A stretch of DNA of 64,000 nt from Fasciola hepatica (taxonomy: Eukaryota; Platyhelminthes; Trematoda; Plagiorchiida; Fasciolidae): the NCBI GenBank assembly GCA_948099385.1, contig CANUEZ040000116.1, positions 13,641,001-13,705,000 of the forward strand, given 5' to 3'. Below, in pieces: positions 49,901 through 61,200 of the stretch; within the stretch, counting starts at the first letter, position 1; the number at the start of each line of letters is the position of its first letter. The notes under the pieces were generated by a model. That model did no database searches and was not told the DNA's origin. It saw only the letters and a list, made by a program, of their open reading frames with translations. The translations under genes were made by a program, and so were the position numbers.

Positions 49901-50874
49901 CAACAGCTGAAGGTAACGTCCTCATTATACTCATGTTCATCGTCACCTCGACTGGAGTGATGAAAATTTTGAGACCCGGACTGCCAAGTACAGCTACGAG
50001 GTGCTGACGAAGGTCATGAACATGAAGTCCGAATAAAATCAGCTTTCAAAACTAATAGAAGTTTATTCGCCAAAGCGGAAGGTGGACCTAGGAGTTCAAA
50101 ACAATGTACAAAATCAATTTTTTCATGATGCCATCCTAAAGTGAATGCTTCTTTTGGCTCTGTTCGGATAATATACCTCCCCAGAAGTAACCTCGTAAAA
50201 TCCATTGGGACCTTATGTGTCCCAAAGCTTGACTACTAGCCCAGATTAAGTTGTGAAAGATTTGAATTATTAGGTGATTAGTCTTCTTATTGTATCAACA
50301 ACTAACTTCATAGCTATCCACCACTTTCATGTGTATAACCGAATAGTCTGACCTAGTTCATTTCATCCATAACATAACTGTGCGGTCTTTGACGTGTTCT
50401 GTCAAATACCTCCATGGTGAAACTGAGAATCGATCAGTCCAGACTAATCCAAAACGTGAAATTTGTCCTGCGACGACCGATTTCAGCCCGGCCGAATGAA
50501 ACCATTTACCTAAAGTTGTAAGATTTTTCCTCATCTTGCTAAAACGGAATTCACTTTGTTCCAAGCTACTTGCTAAAATATGTAATACCAATCAGTTTCC
50601 AATTCAATTGAAGCTAAGAAGCATTCGATGAGTGCAAAACCGAAACTTAATCCAGTGAGAATGAAGGTGTTGTATCTATATTGCATCTTCTATCCTTCAT
50701 CGTTTCTACCCACGTTCACTGATGACCCATCTGGCAGAGAAGGGAGCCCTGTATTTAGAACTGCTCATCGAAATACGTCTCGTGTTATCAGTTCTCCACG
50801 TACGCTCCATTCGTCTGATCATTGGAGTCAATCACCACATAATTGATCGTTTGTTGACTTCAGACGAGGTGTGC

Positions 50875-50970
50875 ACCGTCGAGAACTAGCTTAACCGTGA
50901 GCATGCAAAGTGGGTTCGAGTCTCACTGGAATCTCAGTGGATATGCTCTGCCGTCGTTGCTGCCTCCTCT
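50875..50970 (+). repeat. tRNA-like SINE fragment
   Basis: A degenerate A-box-like region is followed by GGGTTCGAGTCTCACTGG and then TCAGTGGATATGCTCTGCCG, the same order as the SINE core at 5.6 kb. There is no intact cloverleaf or CCA-compatible acceptor stem, so this is not a functional tRNA gene. Confidence 0.4.
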
Positions 50971-52087
50971 GCTCATTCGTCAAGCGCCATGTGCAACAAC
51001 TATCCAGTGATTCCAGTTTCCAGTGCTTAGCTAAGCGTTGATATTTCTTGATAAATAAGTTCATGAATTGCAATCAGTAGTCCTTCTCCTCATGACTGGT
51101 TAGTGATTTTTATCCGCGCCAATCACTGATAGATTTCCAGACAACCATGCACTTGCCACAACTGTGATGAATACAGCGTTAGGAGTGTACATTCTCCTCG
51201 CTTACTGACAGAATCTGTGATGCTGTGTCGAACTTCAGGGTTTCCCTAGAATTAGTCATGGATATAACACAAGACGTGATATTTCGAAAAGCAATACTAC
51301 TCTGAAGCCAAAATGCTTGGTGTGGTCAGCTGATCCATTGGTCAACCTCTAGTACAGCATTAATAAAACGCATTGTCAGTCCTGATAGCGCACCGGACTC
51401 AATGGAGATACCGTCGTCAGTTTATCCAGAAGACAGGAAGATTTTTACTTCATTCATTCGTTTTACTTTTGAAGTTCGACCTAATCTTTATGTGAATACT
51501 CAAATAACAATCAACTCCACACAGTTGCCATATAATTGATTACTAGTGGATGGGAAGTACATTGACAATTGATGGCTAATCTCTTTACAACCCATAAGTC
51601 AACTAATTTCGAGTGAGTTAGTATCACGTCAAGTACTGGCTATATTACATCGTATCACTACTCGTATTACAGTTAGAAAAGGTTTAAAATGCCTGGTGTG
51701 GCTGGTTCACACCGGTTCGATTAGTCACTTCACGGGAAATGAATGTGTAATTTCCAATCTGAAAGGTCTCCGTGTTAATCATTACACCGTAAATTTGACA
51801 TCAACACAGATTTGCATCCCTAGTCAGTGGCAGACCTTGGTGTGTAGCACAAAGCATAAAAAATAGGACGAGTGATGTCTGACTTCACCTTAGAGGACTA
51901 AAAAAGCCAGAACTGGTGTCAATAACTTCAATTCTCACAACATTTGAGTGTTAAAAAGTTTCATGTTAGCATGATATTCCGCAGTACAGCGTGGTCTGAA
52001 ATGATGGTAGTCTGCCGTCATTTCATAAACCGCAGGTCACCTTTCTCTATACGGGTTTCGGTCGACTGATCACTGCTGGTAAACAGC

Positions 52088-52273
52088 CTAAATAGAAACC
52101 ACGGGCACTTCGCCTTCATTGTCTTCCTCTCTTTCGCGAATCACCATCTTCCAGTACTTCGGACCTACGGATTCATATTTCTTGACCCGTGAAGAAACAA
52201 AATCATAATTCTCATTTATTACACCAGAATTGTTCCACCAACTGACATAAAATTCGGTATCCTCATGGGGCAT
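52088..52273 (-). CDS. Possible alternative terminal exon, unassigned
   Basis: There are 61 codons and a stop directly after an acceptor-like GGTATAG. The protein looks coding in composition: Trp-rich at the start (FYVSWWNNSG), then VKKYESVGPKYWK and a Glu/Arg/Asp-rich end. No family is recognised. The frame is phase 0, so it could follow the first channel exon 0.8 kb upstream and give a short protein with S0 only. No polyadenylation signal was identified nearby. It could also be unrelated. Confidence 0.25.
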   Translation of the reverse strand: MPHEDTEFYVSWWNNSGVINENYDFVSSRVKKYESVGPKYWKMVIREREEDNEGEVPVVSI

Positions 52274-53072
52274 CTATACCAGTGATGGTCTTAGCCCTCA
52301 TACCTTACTATCACATGAAAATATTTCCAGCATGTTCCCGCCTTACTCTGTGGTACTGTTTTGGTAACCTGTTCAACAGACTAACATAATTGGAGCAATA
52401 ATGATCAATGCTTTCCCCTACACAGCCGAGGCTTCCTGAAAATAATGGCTCCTGAGGAAAATATGCCACCGTGCATATTGCATTGCATGACCCATGAACC
52501 AGAGTGATTAGGGCCGAACCAATTTGTGACACGTACTCCGTGACCCTCACAAATACCTCACTAACGAGGGTATACCTCAAGGATATGTATTTCTCTCATT
52601 AAAGTTTCACTCAAAAAGCGGTAATCTGGTCAAGCTATCAGGTAAGTTATGCATAACACATAACATGGTCTAAATGGGAGTGTTTAAAAATTTAGCCTCT
52701 GGAGATCCTATGAACAATACCCGTCCATACTGGATAGATAGTTTAAAGCCTATCAATCCAGGGACCACCGATCTGGTAAATGCTCCATCTGGTCGGCTGA
52801 ATCCCTGTCTGGATGAATTGGGCTTTCATTCGAAAGAACAGTGAAAGTGCAGCAAGAAAATTGCGCAACGCGGTTGACAGGTTCTCCCGATATTTGTTGC
52901 TCCTTCCCATCTCGAATTTTCATCACTACTGGTATATTCCCTTGAAAAAATGATCCTGGCACATGGTAAAGCTAATGTGATCTAGATCTGCTGTCCATAG
53001 ATAAAGAAAAAGCTTGCGTAATCCATCTTCTGAAATATCACAACAAATCTTTTGTCGAAAAAAGAAACTCAC

Positions 53073-53723
53073 CATGATCTTTCCTGCTGGATAAGACACG
53101 GTAGTGAATTGTTCACAATACAACTTCATAGTCAATCTCTGTCGAGCTGTTAAGCCAATATGCTTTGCATTAAACCACTGACGTAATCCAGTCCACCAGG
53201 TTTGCTCATGTGTATTATCAAATCGGGACAAATCATGTGAGACCATGGACGGCAAAGTCTGTCCGAATGTTCGACCACGAAAATTATTCCAATCCGTGCG
53301 ATTCTGAGGCGTGTGGGACAGTCGATGCAGATAGTTTGCACCCTCGGAGTCGGACAATCGGGCAGTCGGCGCGAGAGATTTTCGATATGGTTTGAGCAGG
53401 AATCGTGAGTGGATAAGACTGCCCATCTCATCTGCATCAGCGAAACCATCACTGGCATCCCAGTCAGTCTCATCTTCTGGACCGTCCAAACTGAGACGGC
53501 TGGTGATTGGTATAGCCCCTCCAAGTTCCACATCCACCGAAGCACCCTGAGTTGATCGGAATCGATTTCGGGACAGCGCGGTCGCCCGATAGGATCGATG
53601 ACGCCGAATGAAACCCATCACGGCATACAGTGCTTTTAGTGTGATCGCACTGCCACAGACTGTAACAGATATGACAAGTGGAGTCCACCATGGTATAGAT
53701 TGACGATCACAGGGCATCAGCAA
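53073..53723 (-). CDS. Probable first coding exon: S0 helix and S0-S1 linker of Slo/BK-like channel
   Basis: This exon has 217 codons from an ATG and ends at a strong donor (ATG|GTGAGT, intron from 53,072). The start is the first ATG after an in-frame TGA about 16 codons upstream, and it leaves a short extracellular N-terminus as in BK channels. Residues 12-38 form one hydrophobic helix opening with a Trp pair and followed by a basic stretch, which resembles S0. Residues 39-174 are a polar, Ser- and Asp-rich linker, longer than the vertebrate one. From residue 175 the segment WWTGLRQWF resembles the conserved stretch just before S1. The final AGKIM runs into the hydrophobic start of the next exon, as the TGR(V/I)L start of S1 does in BK. 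It is the longest open frame in the window and contains no repeats. The family assignment depends on the S0/S1 resemblance and on the downstream pore exon. Confidence 0.6.
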
Positions 53724-53973
53724 TTTCAGTGGTCTTAATTTCGCTAGTCCCGGTATACACGATCAGAACGGTGGAGACTACTGAAGTTGAAGCAGTAGTT
53801 TATGATGTTATTAAAGAGTGTAATTCTTGGACATACGGAGATGACTAGTGTGACGCAGTATAGACCTTTTAAAATTCAAATAATTGCTCATTTACCCGAT
53901 AGATATTTATACTCGTATTATAACATCACTTTTCATCCACTCAATGAGAGATTAAGAACTGCATGTAGTACGA

Positions 53974-53976
<3 letters not shown>

Positions 53977-54021
<45 letters not shown>
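53977..54021. repeat. (GT)n microsatellite
   Basis: A pure GT run of about 22 units, 250 bases upstream of the probable channel start codon. Such runs can form Z-DNA, but no role is shown here. Confidence 0.97.
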
Positions 54022-54022
<1 letters not shown>

Positions 54023-54527
54023 TTATGCAAGTGCAGATGGACGAATGAGCTGTAAGAGAGATAAGCACGTTTGATCCGGTCCATATTATTGTGCGTATGT
54101 TGTGTACCTTCATGGTCCTGTTATTTTGCATGTACCGTAATTGCAAGCTCCTCGAGAGTTCGAAAACTGTCCGCATTCATCCGGGAGTTTAGTAACGCTT
54201 GGCTCATACGATCCAGTCGAATGTGATTACAAACACACCCATGTATGTGACTGTGTGTGTGTGTGTCACTGTGCACAGAGGTCCAAGTGCCATATTTCTC
54301 AGCGGCATTGACTCGTTTGATGCCAGTCAAAAGTGATACCAGAAAATACCATCTAGATGACAATTGTTACGTCAGCTCGTGCGATTCACAAACTCTTCTG
54401 GTACACATAATCAGCGAAAAAGATCATCTGTGAATTAATAGTACCTACTTCAAAAGAGTGTTCAGTCCGCTTTGAGGATACCTTGCGGTAACTCTCAATT
54501 GAAAAATGAGTCTTGCATATGTAAATG

Positions 54528-54529
<2 letters not shown>

Positions 54530-54605
<76 letters not shown>
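54530..54605. repeat. (TA)n microsatellite, about 38 units
   Basis: An uninterrupted TA array about 0.8 kb upstream of the probable first coding exon of the channel gene. Confidence 0.98.
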
Positions 54606-54608
<3 letters not shown>

Positions 54609-56818
54609 AGGTCTTCGAGTTCTTTAAGTATGAGAATAGTAACGGACCTGAAATCTGTCCGTTGATCACTGGAATCAAGTGCCTGTTACCATAGACGTTC
54701 AGGCTGGAGGGCCACTTCAAGGTTTGCTCCACTGAATTCTCGCGACACCCCCAAATCGGAACAATAAAAGTGTCTCAATCATGCTTGTAGTTAACGTGAA
54801 CCACACCATCACGAGCTGACTCGGATAGCCTGATTGTTAACATAGTGTGTGTGTGTGTATGTGTGTGTGTGGTACGTAATCATGCACCCCTAGTTCAGGT
54901 ACCAGTTGAGAAAATGCATTGGCAATTATTCCAAGCACAGGTGCAAAAACAACTGTACGGCACGGTTTTCTGTGTTGAATAAAGTATTGGTACTGTACAG
55001 CTCAGCATTTCATATGTGAAGTTCTTCAAGGTAATGAACTGGGGCAGACTACTGTCGGTTATATTTGCCCGAAATAAAATAATTAAACCATCCCATACTA
55101 TCTGATCGCAAAGTGATTGGTCAGCACATGGACTACCAATGTCAGCATGAACCGGTTTGTATACAGTCTTTCATATAAATTCAGATCCGGTATTTCAGTA
55201 CACAACTGTTCATGAAGTCTAATCCGAATACCCCAACTGAAGTCGCAAGCAAGATCCCGCTGATGGCCATTTGCCTACACAACGAAATCGAGGAATCTAC
55301 ATTGCCTGCTGCCGAACTTGAGTTTCAGCAGATAGATTCACGCAACTCCACCCATTTCTCTGGAATCTATTCCAAGAGATGGTCATATCCAAAGAATGAT
55401 TGTTGCTTGTGCGTCTTCGATTAGTCAAATCGATGACCGCCTTAGACCACTAATCTCAGTTGAGCTGTCAAAGAGTCGGACAATCTTATATCATTGGAAA
55501 GTTTCCGAAACGCAGCTCTGGACACTGATGAAATGATCTCCGGTGAGATGAGACGTTAGGGAACTAAAGACCAAATTCAGCGATCAATAGCCTAATAAAC
55601 CTATCTCGCTGAGCTAACAAACACTCCCTTTACTCAGCTCCATCGAAAGTGTTTTCTTTTTTGTCAGGATATAGGAATTTTTTTTATCTTACCCTTTCCG
55701 TATATGACCCACTAACCAGGATCATTGTTCTCTAAATCGTTCATACAAAAACCGTGGGCCATATAATATATTACTGCAAGTATTAAACCACATAATCGTA
55801 ACCCTTATTCCTCTGTGCAATCCCCAACCCTGACTCGATGAATTGGTCTTTGGTTCAATGCTCACTGTCTTGATCCGAACAAGAATAAGAATTAATACAT
55901 TGTTGGTTTCTAGTTTGATCGCACGCTGCTTTGCTTTCAGTTTTAATACTAATCTACTCCCAAATATAACTCCATGATTACTTATTAGAAATTTGGGGTG
56001 ATAAGTGATAGTATCGCTTCTGATTAGGAATACCGTCAACTCCTAAGTCTTCACCTGTCACCTCTTCAACCTACGGCCCCAACAAGCTGATACTCAGGGC
56101 AGAGGTGATGTTTGCGTTAACTGCTTCACATGTAAACCTAAAGTCACATTAGTCGACGAGATATTGCTTCTCAAGCCCATGAATTTAGCTTCGGTGGAAT
56201 GCGTGGAGGAAATGCACATCAAGATACGATAGCCTTGAAGGCGATACGCCACACGTCCCACAGTACATAGATTTCTATTTGACAGTCCAGAGAATCACCT
56301 TATTCCATTCAACCCTACTGCTTTGCAGCGAGCATGTGGTTGTACAAAAATGGGTAGAGGTGTAGCCTCAAGCAAATTGGCCGCATGGATTAATTTCAGT
56401 ATCCTAGTAGAAAACAGCCCTCAATACTCACGATGGAGAGTTTCAAATTTTTCTCCTGTACACGGCTGTCGAACGGTATTTTCTCCATGCATTTTTTTCA
56501 ATTCGATGTCACTTACTATGATATTCGTGCTTTATTACCGGATTACCTATCTAGAAATGTCTTCAAACATCAGTGAGTTTTCTTCTGTCTGTTTGAAAAG
56601 CTGTGAAACTTTTGGACCCAGGAGTCGAAGTTCAATAATGTATTGATTGTGTCGACATAGCACGGTGTTTTGCGATTAGCAATCACGTTTTGCATTGTTT
56701 GTAGCTCAGAGTTATGCATGGTGGAGTATTCTTCCACTAATATTGCCCTCACAGAAACGAGTTGTTTGGTGAGGTTTCCGACTCGCCAGTTTCCTGATGG
56801 GGCTACACACACACTCTC

Positions 56819-56820
56819 CC

Positions 56821-56867
<47 letters not shown>

Positions 56868-56886
56868 CTCTCTCTCTCTCTCTCTC
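56819..56886. repeat. (TTTC)n then (TC)n microsatellite
   Basis: About eleven TTTC units pass directly into a TC run and then an imperfect pyrimidine tract to about 56,920. This is a strong strand asymmetry (polypyrimidine on plus). The Leu/Phe/Ser and Glu/Arg/Lys frames across it are artefacts. Confidence 0.95.
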
Positions 56887-57072
56887 CCTCTGTTTCACTT
56901 TCACTCTCTCTGTCTCTTCGCAGGATGGACAAGAGTTAGGAAAGGTAGGATAATGGTATTTTTATTTCCGACTCGATAATGCCGTGTATCAGCTTCACGG
57001 TTTTCGCCCCTCCTTAAAAATATGCAGTTATAGGAGTTTTTAGTGGATCCTCAACTGACTACTTGATTGTAC

Positions 57073-57351
57073 TCAATAATGTATGGCCGTGGGAGCACTG
57101 TTGACACTGTTGTTCAAGGCTGCTCCATCCTCGCGCAAATCGTTCGGGATGGAGACAGTTACGATGCTTTCACCTATACGTTCATGAGTGATCTTTAAGC
57201 TGTTCGTCTGGGTTTGTCTCTCAATACCTATAAATTTGAACCCACGCAGTGCTAAAACTTCCGGCCATCCATAAGGAACCCGTTCATATCTGTCAGGCAA
57301 CCGTATGCTTAGAATCCAAATAACCCCCACCAACTGGTTCATTATGATCAC
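57073..57351 (-). CDS. Unassigned 92-codon open frame
   Basis: An isolated open frame has coding-like composition: RLPDRYERVPYGWPEVLAL, then FKFIGIERQTQTNSLKITHE and TVSIPNDLREDG before the stop. The family is not recognised. It has no obvious splice sites at its edges and no neighbour with which to form a gene. It may be a remnant of a mobile element or a short exon of a gene upstream of the channel. Confidence 0.25.
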   Translation of the reverse strand: MIIMNQLVGVIWILSIRLPDRYERVPYGWPEVLALRGFKFIGIERQTQTNSLKITHERIGESIVTVSIPNDLREDGAALNNSVNSAPTAIHY

Positions 57352-59574
57352 CCCTTCTATGATATCAAATGGAAATGATTAACGTGGAATCCGTGCTTTT
57401 AGCAGTCAACAATATTTTCGACGAACAAATGTGATCTTTTTCACCTCCTAGCCCTGTCCGACGACACAATACGTGTCCTCCATCGTGTGGTCGCAATCTC
57501 CGGCGTGTTCTTTGCGGGAGACTTCGTGCATGGATACCTTTCTCTAACGGTCTGAGTCAATAGGCTTGTCAGTAATATCGTATCGAGCTGGATTTGCAAA
57601 CGGACTCGCAGATTCATTAAATGTCAAAATTGACACAATTCTTAGTCACACAAAAACCAATACGCACACAACAAGCAGTGCTTCACAACTTCAAGCTACA
57701 ATGGGGAAGGTTACCGCATGAATGTTAGGCCACAACTGAGTCTCCGTTTAAAACACAAGGTCCATGAAAGTAACCTGTTGCCCTTTGTCTGATGAGTTTG
57801 ACATACATTCTTTGAAGGTTATTGTACGTTTCCTTTCAGTGTGTGTTGGGAATCACCTAGAGACTTGCAACTGCACACAGCAGGCACAGTATATATTTCG
57901 TCCAAAGAGATCGTGTCTCCGATCTACTCTTGACTCAAAAACAAGAGGCGGCTACTACGGCACCTGATCACGTCGCTCCGACAGGGTGCTTTAAGTCCTG
58001 TTACTGAAAGAGCCCAGGACATGTGCTCACTCAAGATGACTGGTTCAATGAATGGTGGATTTTTAAAAGGGATGGCATTGTTTGTGTGAGCTTCCTAGTC
58101 GTTTGCTGATTTGTTGTACTACCCAAGCGGTTATCTTCAGTGTTCTTTACTTGGCTTGCCATTTTTTTCTGGTCTGTGCGATTGACAGTTTCTCAGTCAC
58201 TCTATGTATGCTGAATACCTGAAACTATGACTTATCATCCATTTAGTGTTAACAAGGAGAAGCCCTGGTTTCATAAAGGGTAAAAGATGACGAGAGATTG
58301 ATGTATGGGCTCGTCAATCACTGTATCTAGGTGAACTCAGAAGAACATGAGTCGTGTGGTTCTACACCACTCGAAGTATCAAATCGGATGTGGTAAACTT
58401 CGAAAGTCCTCGTATGAGAGAGACCTTGTGGTTCAGATACTACCTCTTTTCAAAGTTCAGGTGCACACATATAAGGTCTGTGATTCGTCGAAGGCAATGC
58501 TTGAGACACCCCGTTCTTCAGTGGGATCTGCAGGTTCTCAATTTCTATTTGATACTCGAGAATGGATTGGCTGTTGTCGAATCTTGCACTGTTGCTGAGA
58601 TGGTAAAACTTGAGAGGTCGCAAGGCCACACTGAGGGGCTTGTTGATGGCCTACATGGGGACCAGCTACGAGGGTGGTCTGAGGGCTCCCAAAATTATTC
58701 TCTGAGAACTGCTGGCTAGTCAGTGTGGATTTAATCTTCCTGCGAAAGGTTTGTCGTGGTAACATGAGACGCGAATAGCAAGCGAAATGGACCGAGTGCT
58801 GGGACACTTCCTGAAAATGCGCCGAGTTTGCCGGCGGTTTATCGCCTTTCACGGAGTGTTGAACCTTAGTAAAGCCTGTCGCTATAGGACTGAAATATCA
58901 AAATCACATGCTTGCCCATGAGTGTTTCTTAGATTTTAGAGATGCTTTCAGCTCATTTTGGAGAAGAATCTTTCAGCAAAGCATTCGTTCATTTCACTTT
59001 TCATCATCATCATCATCCTCATCAGACAAAAGGTTTTCGTCCAGGAGATCTGAGATCATTTGCCGTCTTAGTCAGCTTTGTATTTTCACACTCGTTTGTT
59101 ATTGCTTTTGTGTGTGACCAGTCAGGCAAGCCAAAGAGTCACGTTTTGTTAAGAAATGAAAATGTTCTCTTCCGAAATATCAAAACACGCTAAATCGTAC
59201 CCTGGGCTTCCGATTTTCCTTTCTAGCGTTTTAAGCCGTGGAAGGTTTAAGCGAGCACAACACGGTTCATCAAGCAACATCAGAACTCGGTGCGTCATTG
59301 CTGCAGTCCATATCGGGCCCCAAGTCTGGCCCTCCGGACTTGTTTGGAATCACCTGCAGTGTATGTCCAGGCTCTCCTATCTGGGACCTGAAACCGAAGT
59401 GTAGAGATGTGGTCCAATTTAGCCAAATATTTATTTATCCAGACGGATTCTCGATGGCTTGCTTTCAACTTCGTCTCCTACTCTGCAGTCGAACCGCATC
59501 TAGAAGCCAGGGTGTGTGTGTAAGTGTGTGTACCTCCCACAGACCTAGGCTTGTCCGTTTGACGATCTCAGTTA

Positions 59575-59930
59575 AAAATCACCATCAGTACACATTCACC
59601 GAGCCCCAAAGGGAACTCGTATCCGGGGTGAACGATTGTGAGTGAAACACCTAACCTCCAAGCTATCCGGGCTGGCTCTCAACGGAAGGGTGCTAACATC
59701 ATGCAATGCTGATGTCCAACTGACTGTTGAGAGCCAGCCCGGATAACATGGTAGTTGGGTGTTCCACTCACAATCATGCACTCCTGGTTCGGGTCCCAGT
59801 TAGGGTTCGCTGGATGTACACTGCTGATGATACCCAGCAAGGACGAAACGGCTGTACAATTTTTCCATGGTTTTCAATGAGGAGTTCAACGTTGACACAG
59901 ACTGATGAATCATATTATACAAATATCAGT
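59575..59930. repeat. Fold-back SINE composite, locus 3 (most symmetric core)
   Basis: The inner ends of the two arms are nearly perfect inverted copies: TATCCGGGCTGGCTCTCAAC on the left and GTTGAGAGCCAGCCCGGATA on the right, separated by a short spacer that begins GGAAGGGTGCTA as at loci 1 and 2. The forward arm continues through a diverged B box (GGTTCGGGTCCC), the CTGGATGTACACTGCTGAT tail, GACGAAACGGCTGTACAAT and the outer end CTGATGAATCATATTATA. That outer end is the inverse of the left outer end of locus 1. The left outer end here is missing. Confidence 0.65.
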
Positions 59931-60349
59931 TAAACCTTGCTACCATCGATACAACAAGAGTTCTCTTTGTTTAGAGCACCCCTCTCTATTACATAGATAG
60001 CACCTGATTAATTCACCTTATCAATTATTAACAGAATAGCACCCAGCCAAATTAGAACTCTTCCACAGGAGTCTTGCCAGACAAGTAGTCAGAAATTCCT
60101 TTGAGTTTTACGAAACTAGGAAGTACCGAAACGTCAAAAACAACCGGGTGTTTTTCCTTGACTTTGATCTCAACTTTGAAATTGGTTTGAAACTAATAAC
60201 GTACCAAAATTAATAGTCTGAATTTAGAAAACGTGACGCGGTGAAGGCAGATCTGTTTTCTCCATAGTTTTCAGGCCGGTGAAGTACCGATTTAACATTC
60301 TAGCGGTGTTCAAAAATATGATCCGGAGTATTCACGTAAAAGCACAAAA

Positions 60350-61200
60350 CTGAATATCAAAACTATCTACGCTGCATTCCTGTGGGCACGTTAGCCATCA
60401 GGTTCACCAATCCTGTTTGTGTTTGGCCCACCATCACGTTGACCTCTGGGCGCGGGATCTGTACTGTTTTGATCTGGGTAACCTGATTGGGATCGCCTCG
60501 GCGTATTTCGCTGCACATGTGCAAGGGTAGGAATACACACAGCATAGGGTGGAGTAATCAGGCAGCTTGTCTTTGCGTTCCAGTTGAAATAATGGTTTGG
60601 TATTGAACGGAATTTGCAGATTGACTGCGTAGAACTTATTTGTCACCGCGTTAGACAATGGGCGGGTCAGTGTCTCTGAAGCACTTTTCCTTCTGAATTC
60701 TACATGAGCAAAGAAGATCTTTTGTGGGACTTTTGGGTATCTTGGTTCGAGAATCTGCGTGCATGTGTTGTCTGAGGAAACTTTCAGGATACCCATTTTC
60801 TCTGGGTGAGTTGCCCATAGATTAGAGTGCCTTCGGAAAATTTTACTTGGACTGAATTCTGGGCTCTCTCTCTCTCATTTTTGCAGTACGGGAACGAAGC
60901 TTTCGAAATGAATGCACCGTCCTACCCACTCTGATTTATGATAAAAGATGCGTTCCACTGATCCTTTTGTTGTTCGGGGTAGGAGGAATTCAAGCGTACC
61001 TTGGTGTTCCATTGCTAGTGTAAATCGTAAATTCGGAAGTGCTTTCTTGGACTTTTGTAGTAGTTCTTACGCGTCGTAATAGGAGGAAACTAGACAGAGA
61101 ATGTCGTCTACATACCTTTTATAAATATGTAAACTGATGGTAATTTGATTCAAAGTGTGATTTTCTTTGGCATGAATATACTCAGAAGCGGAGGACCAAG
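60350..61200 (-). mobile_element. Penelope-like element fragment: RT motif C to start of GIY-YIG
   Basis: The minus strand reads GPLLSEYIHAKENHTLNQI, then KRYVDDILCLVSSYYD (61,060-61,110), an intact PLE motif C. NLRFTLAMEHQGTLEFLL and a degenerate thumb follow, then an open frame of 120 codons (60,434-60,796) with SASETLTRPLSNAVTNKFYA, DKLPDYSTLCCVYSYPCTC. The last part is the beginning of the GIY-YIG domain, after which similarity is lost. It lies in the 5' flank of the channel gene. Confidence 0.75.

Larger units (their letters stand above)
25201..53072 (-). other. Intron 1 of the channel gene (about 28 kb)
   Basis: This is bounded by GTGAGT at 53,072 and by ATAG at 25,201. It contains the transposon cluster at 26-36 kb, the dispersed repeats at 36.8-44.7 kb and the exon-like frames at 46.7 and 52.1 kb. 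From 37.1 to 43.5 kb and from 44.8 to 53 kb I see no further gene. Many frames of 60-120 codons there lack motifs, and decayed mobile sequence is possible around 49.7-50.9 kb. Confidence 0.45.
3559..53723 (-). other. Span of a Slo/BK-like potassium channel gene (partial, 5' to pore)
   Basis: This is the gene-level span inferred by joining minus-strand exons. BK-type (Slo) channels are plasma-membrane, voltage- and calcium-gated potassium channels with seven membrane segments (S0-S6) and two cytoplasmic RCK domains. The exons occur in the expected order: S0, S1, S1-S2 loop, S2-S3, S4, S5, pore. Junction phases agree: exon 1 ends in phase 0 and exon 2 starts in phase 0; exon 2 ends after two bases and exon 3 supplies one; exon 3 ends after one base and the S2-S3 exon supplies two; that exon ends after two and the S4 exon supplies one; the last junctions are phase 0. 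Intron 1 is about 28 kb. The end of S6 and the RCK domains are not seen, so the gene should continue beyond position 1. The pore is firm, S0 is good, and the remaining segments are inferred. Confidence 0.6.

Noticed and set aside
56570..56979. Frames rich in Leu/Phe/Ser or Glu/Arg/Lys
   Set aside because: They read through the TTTC/TC microsatellite and carry no other motif.
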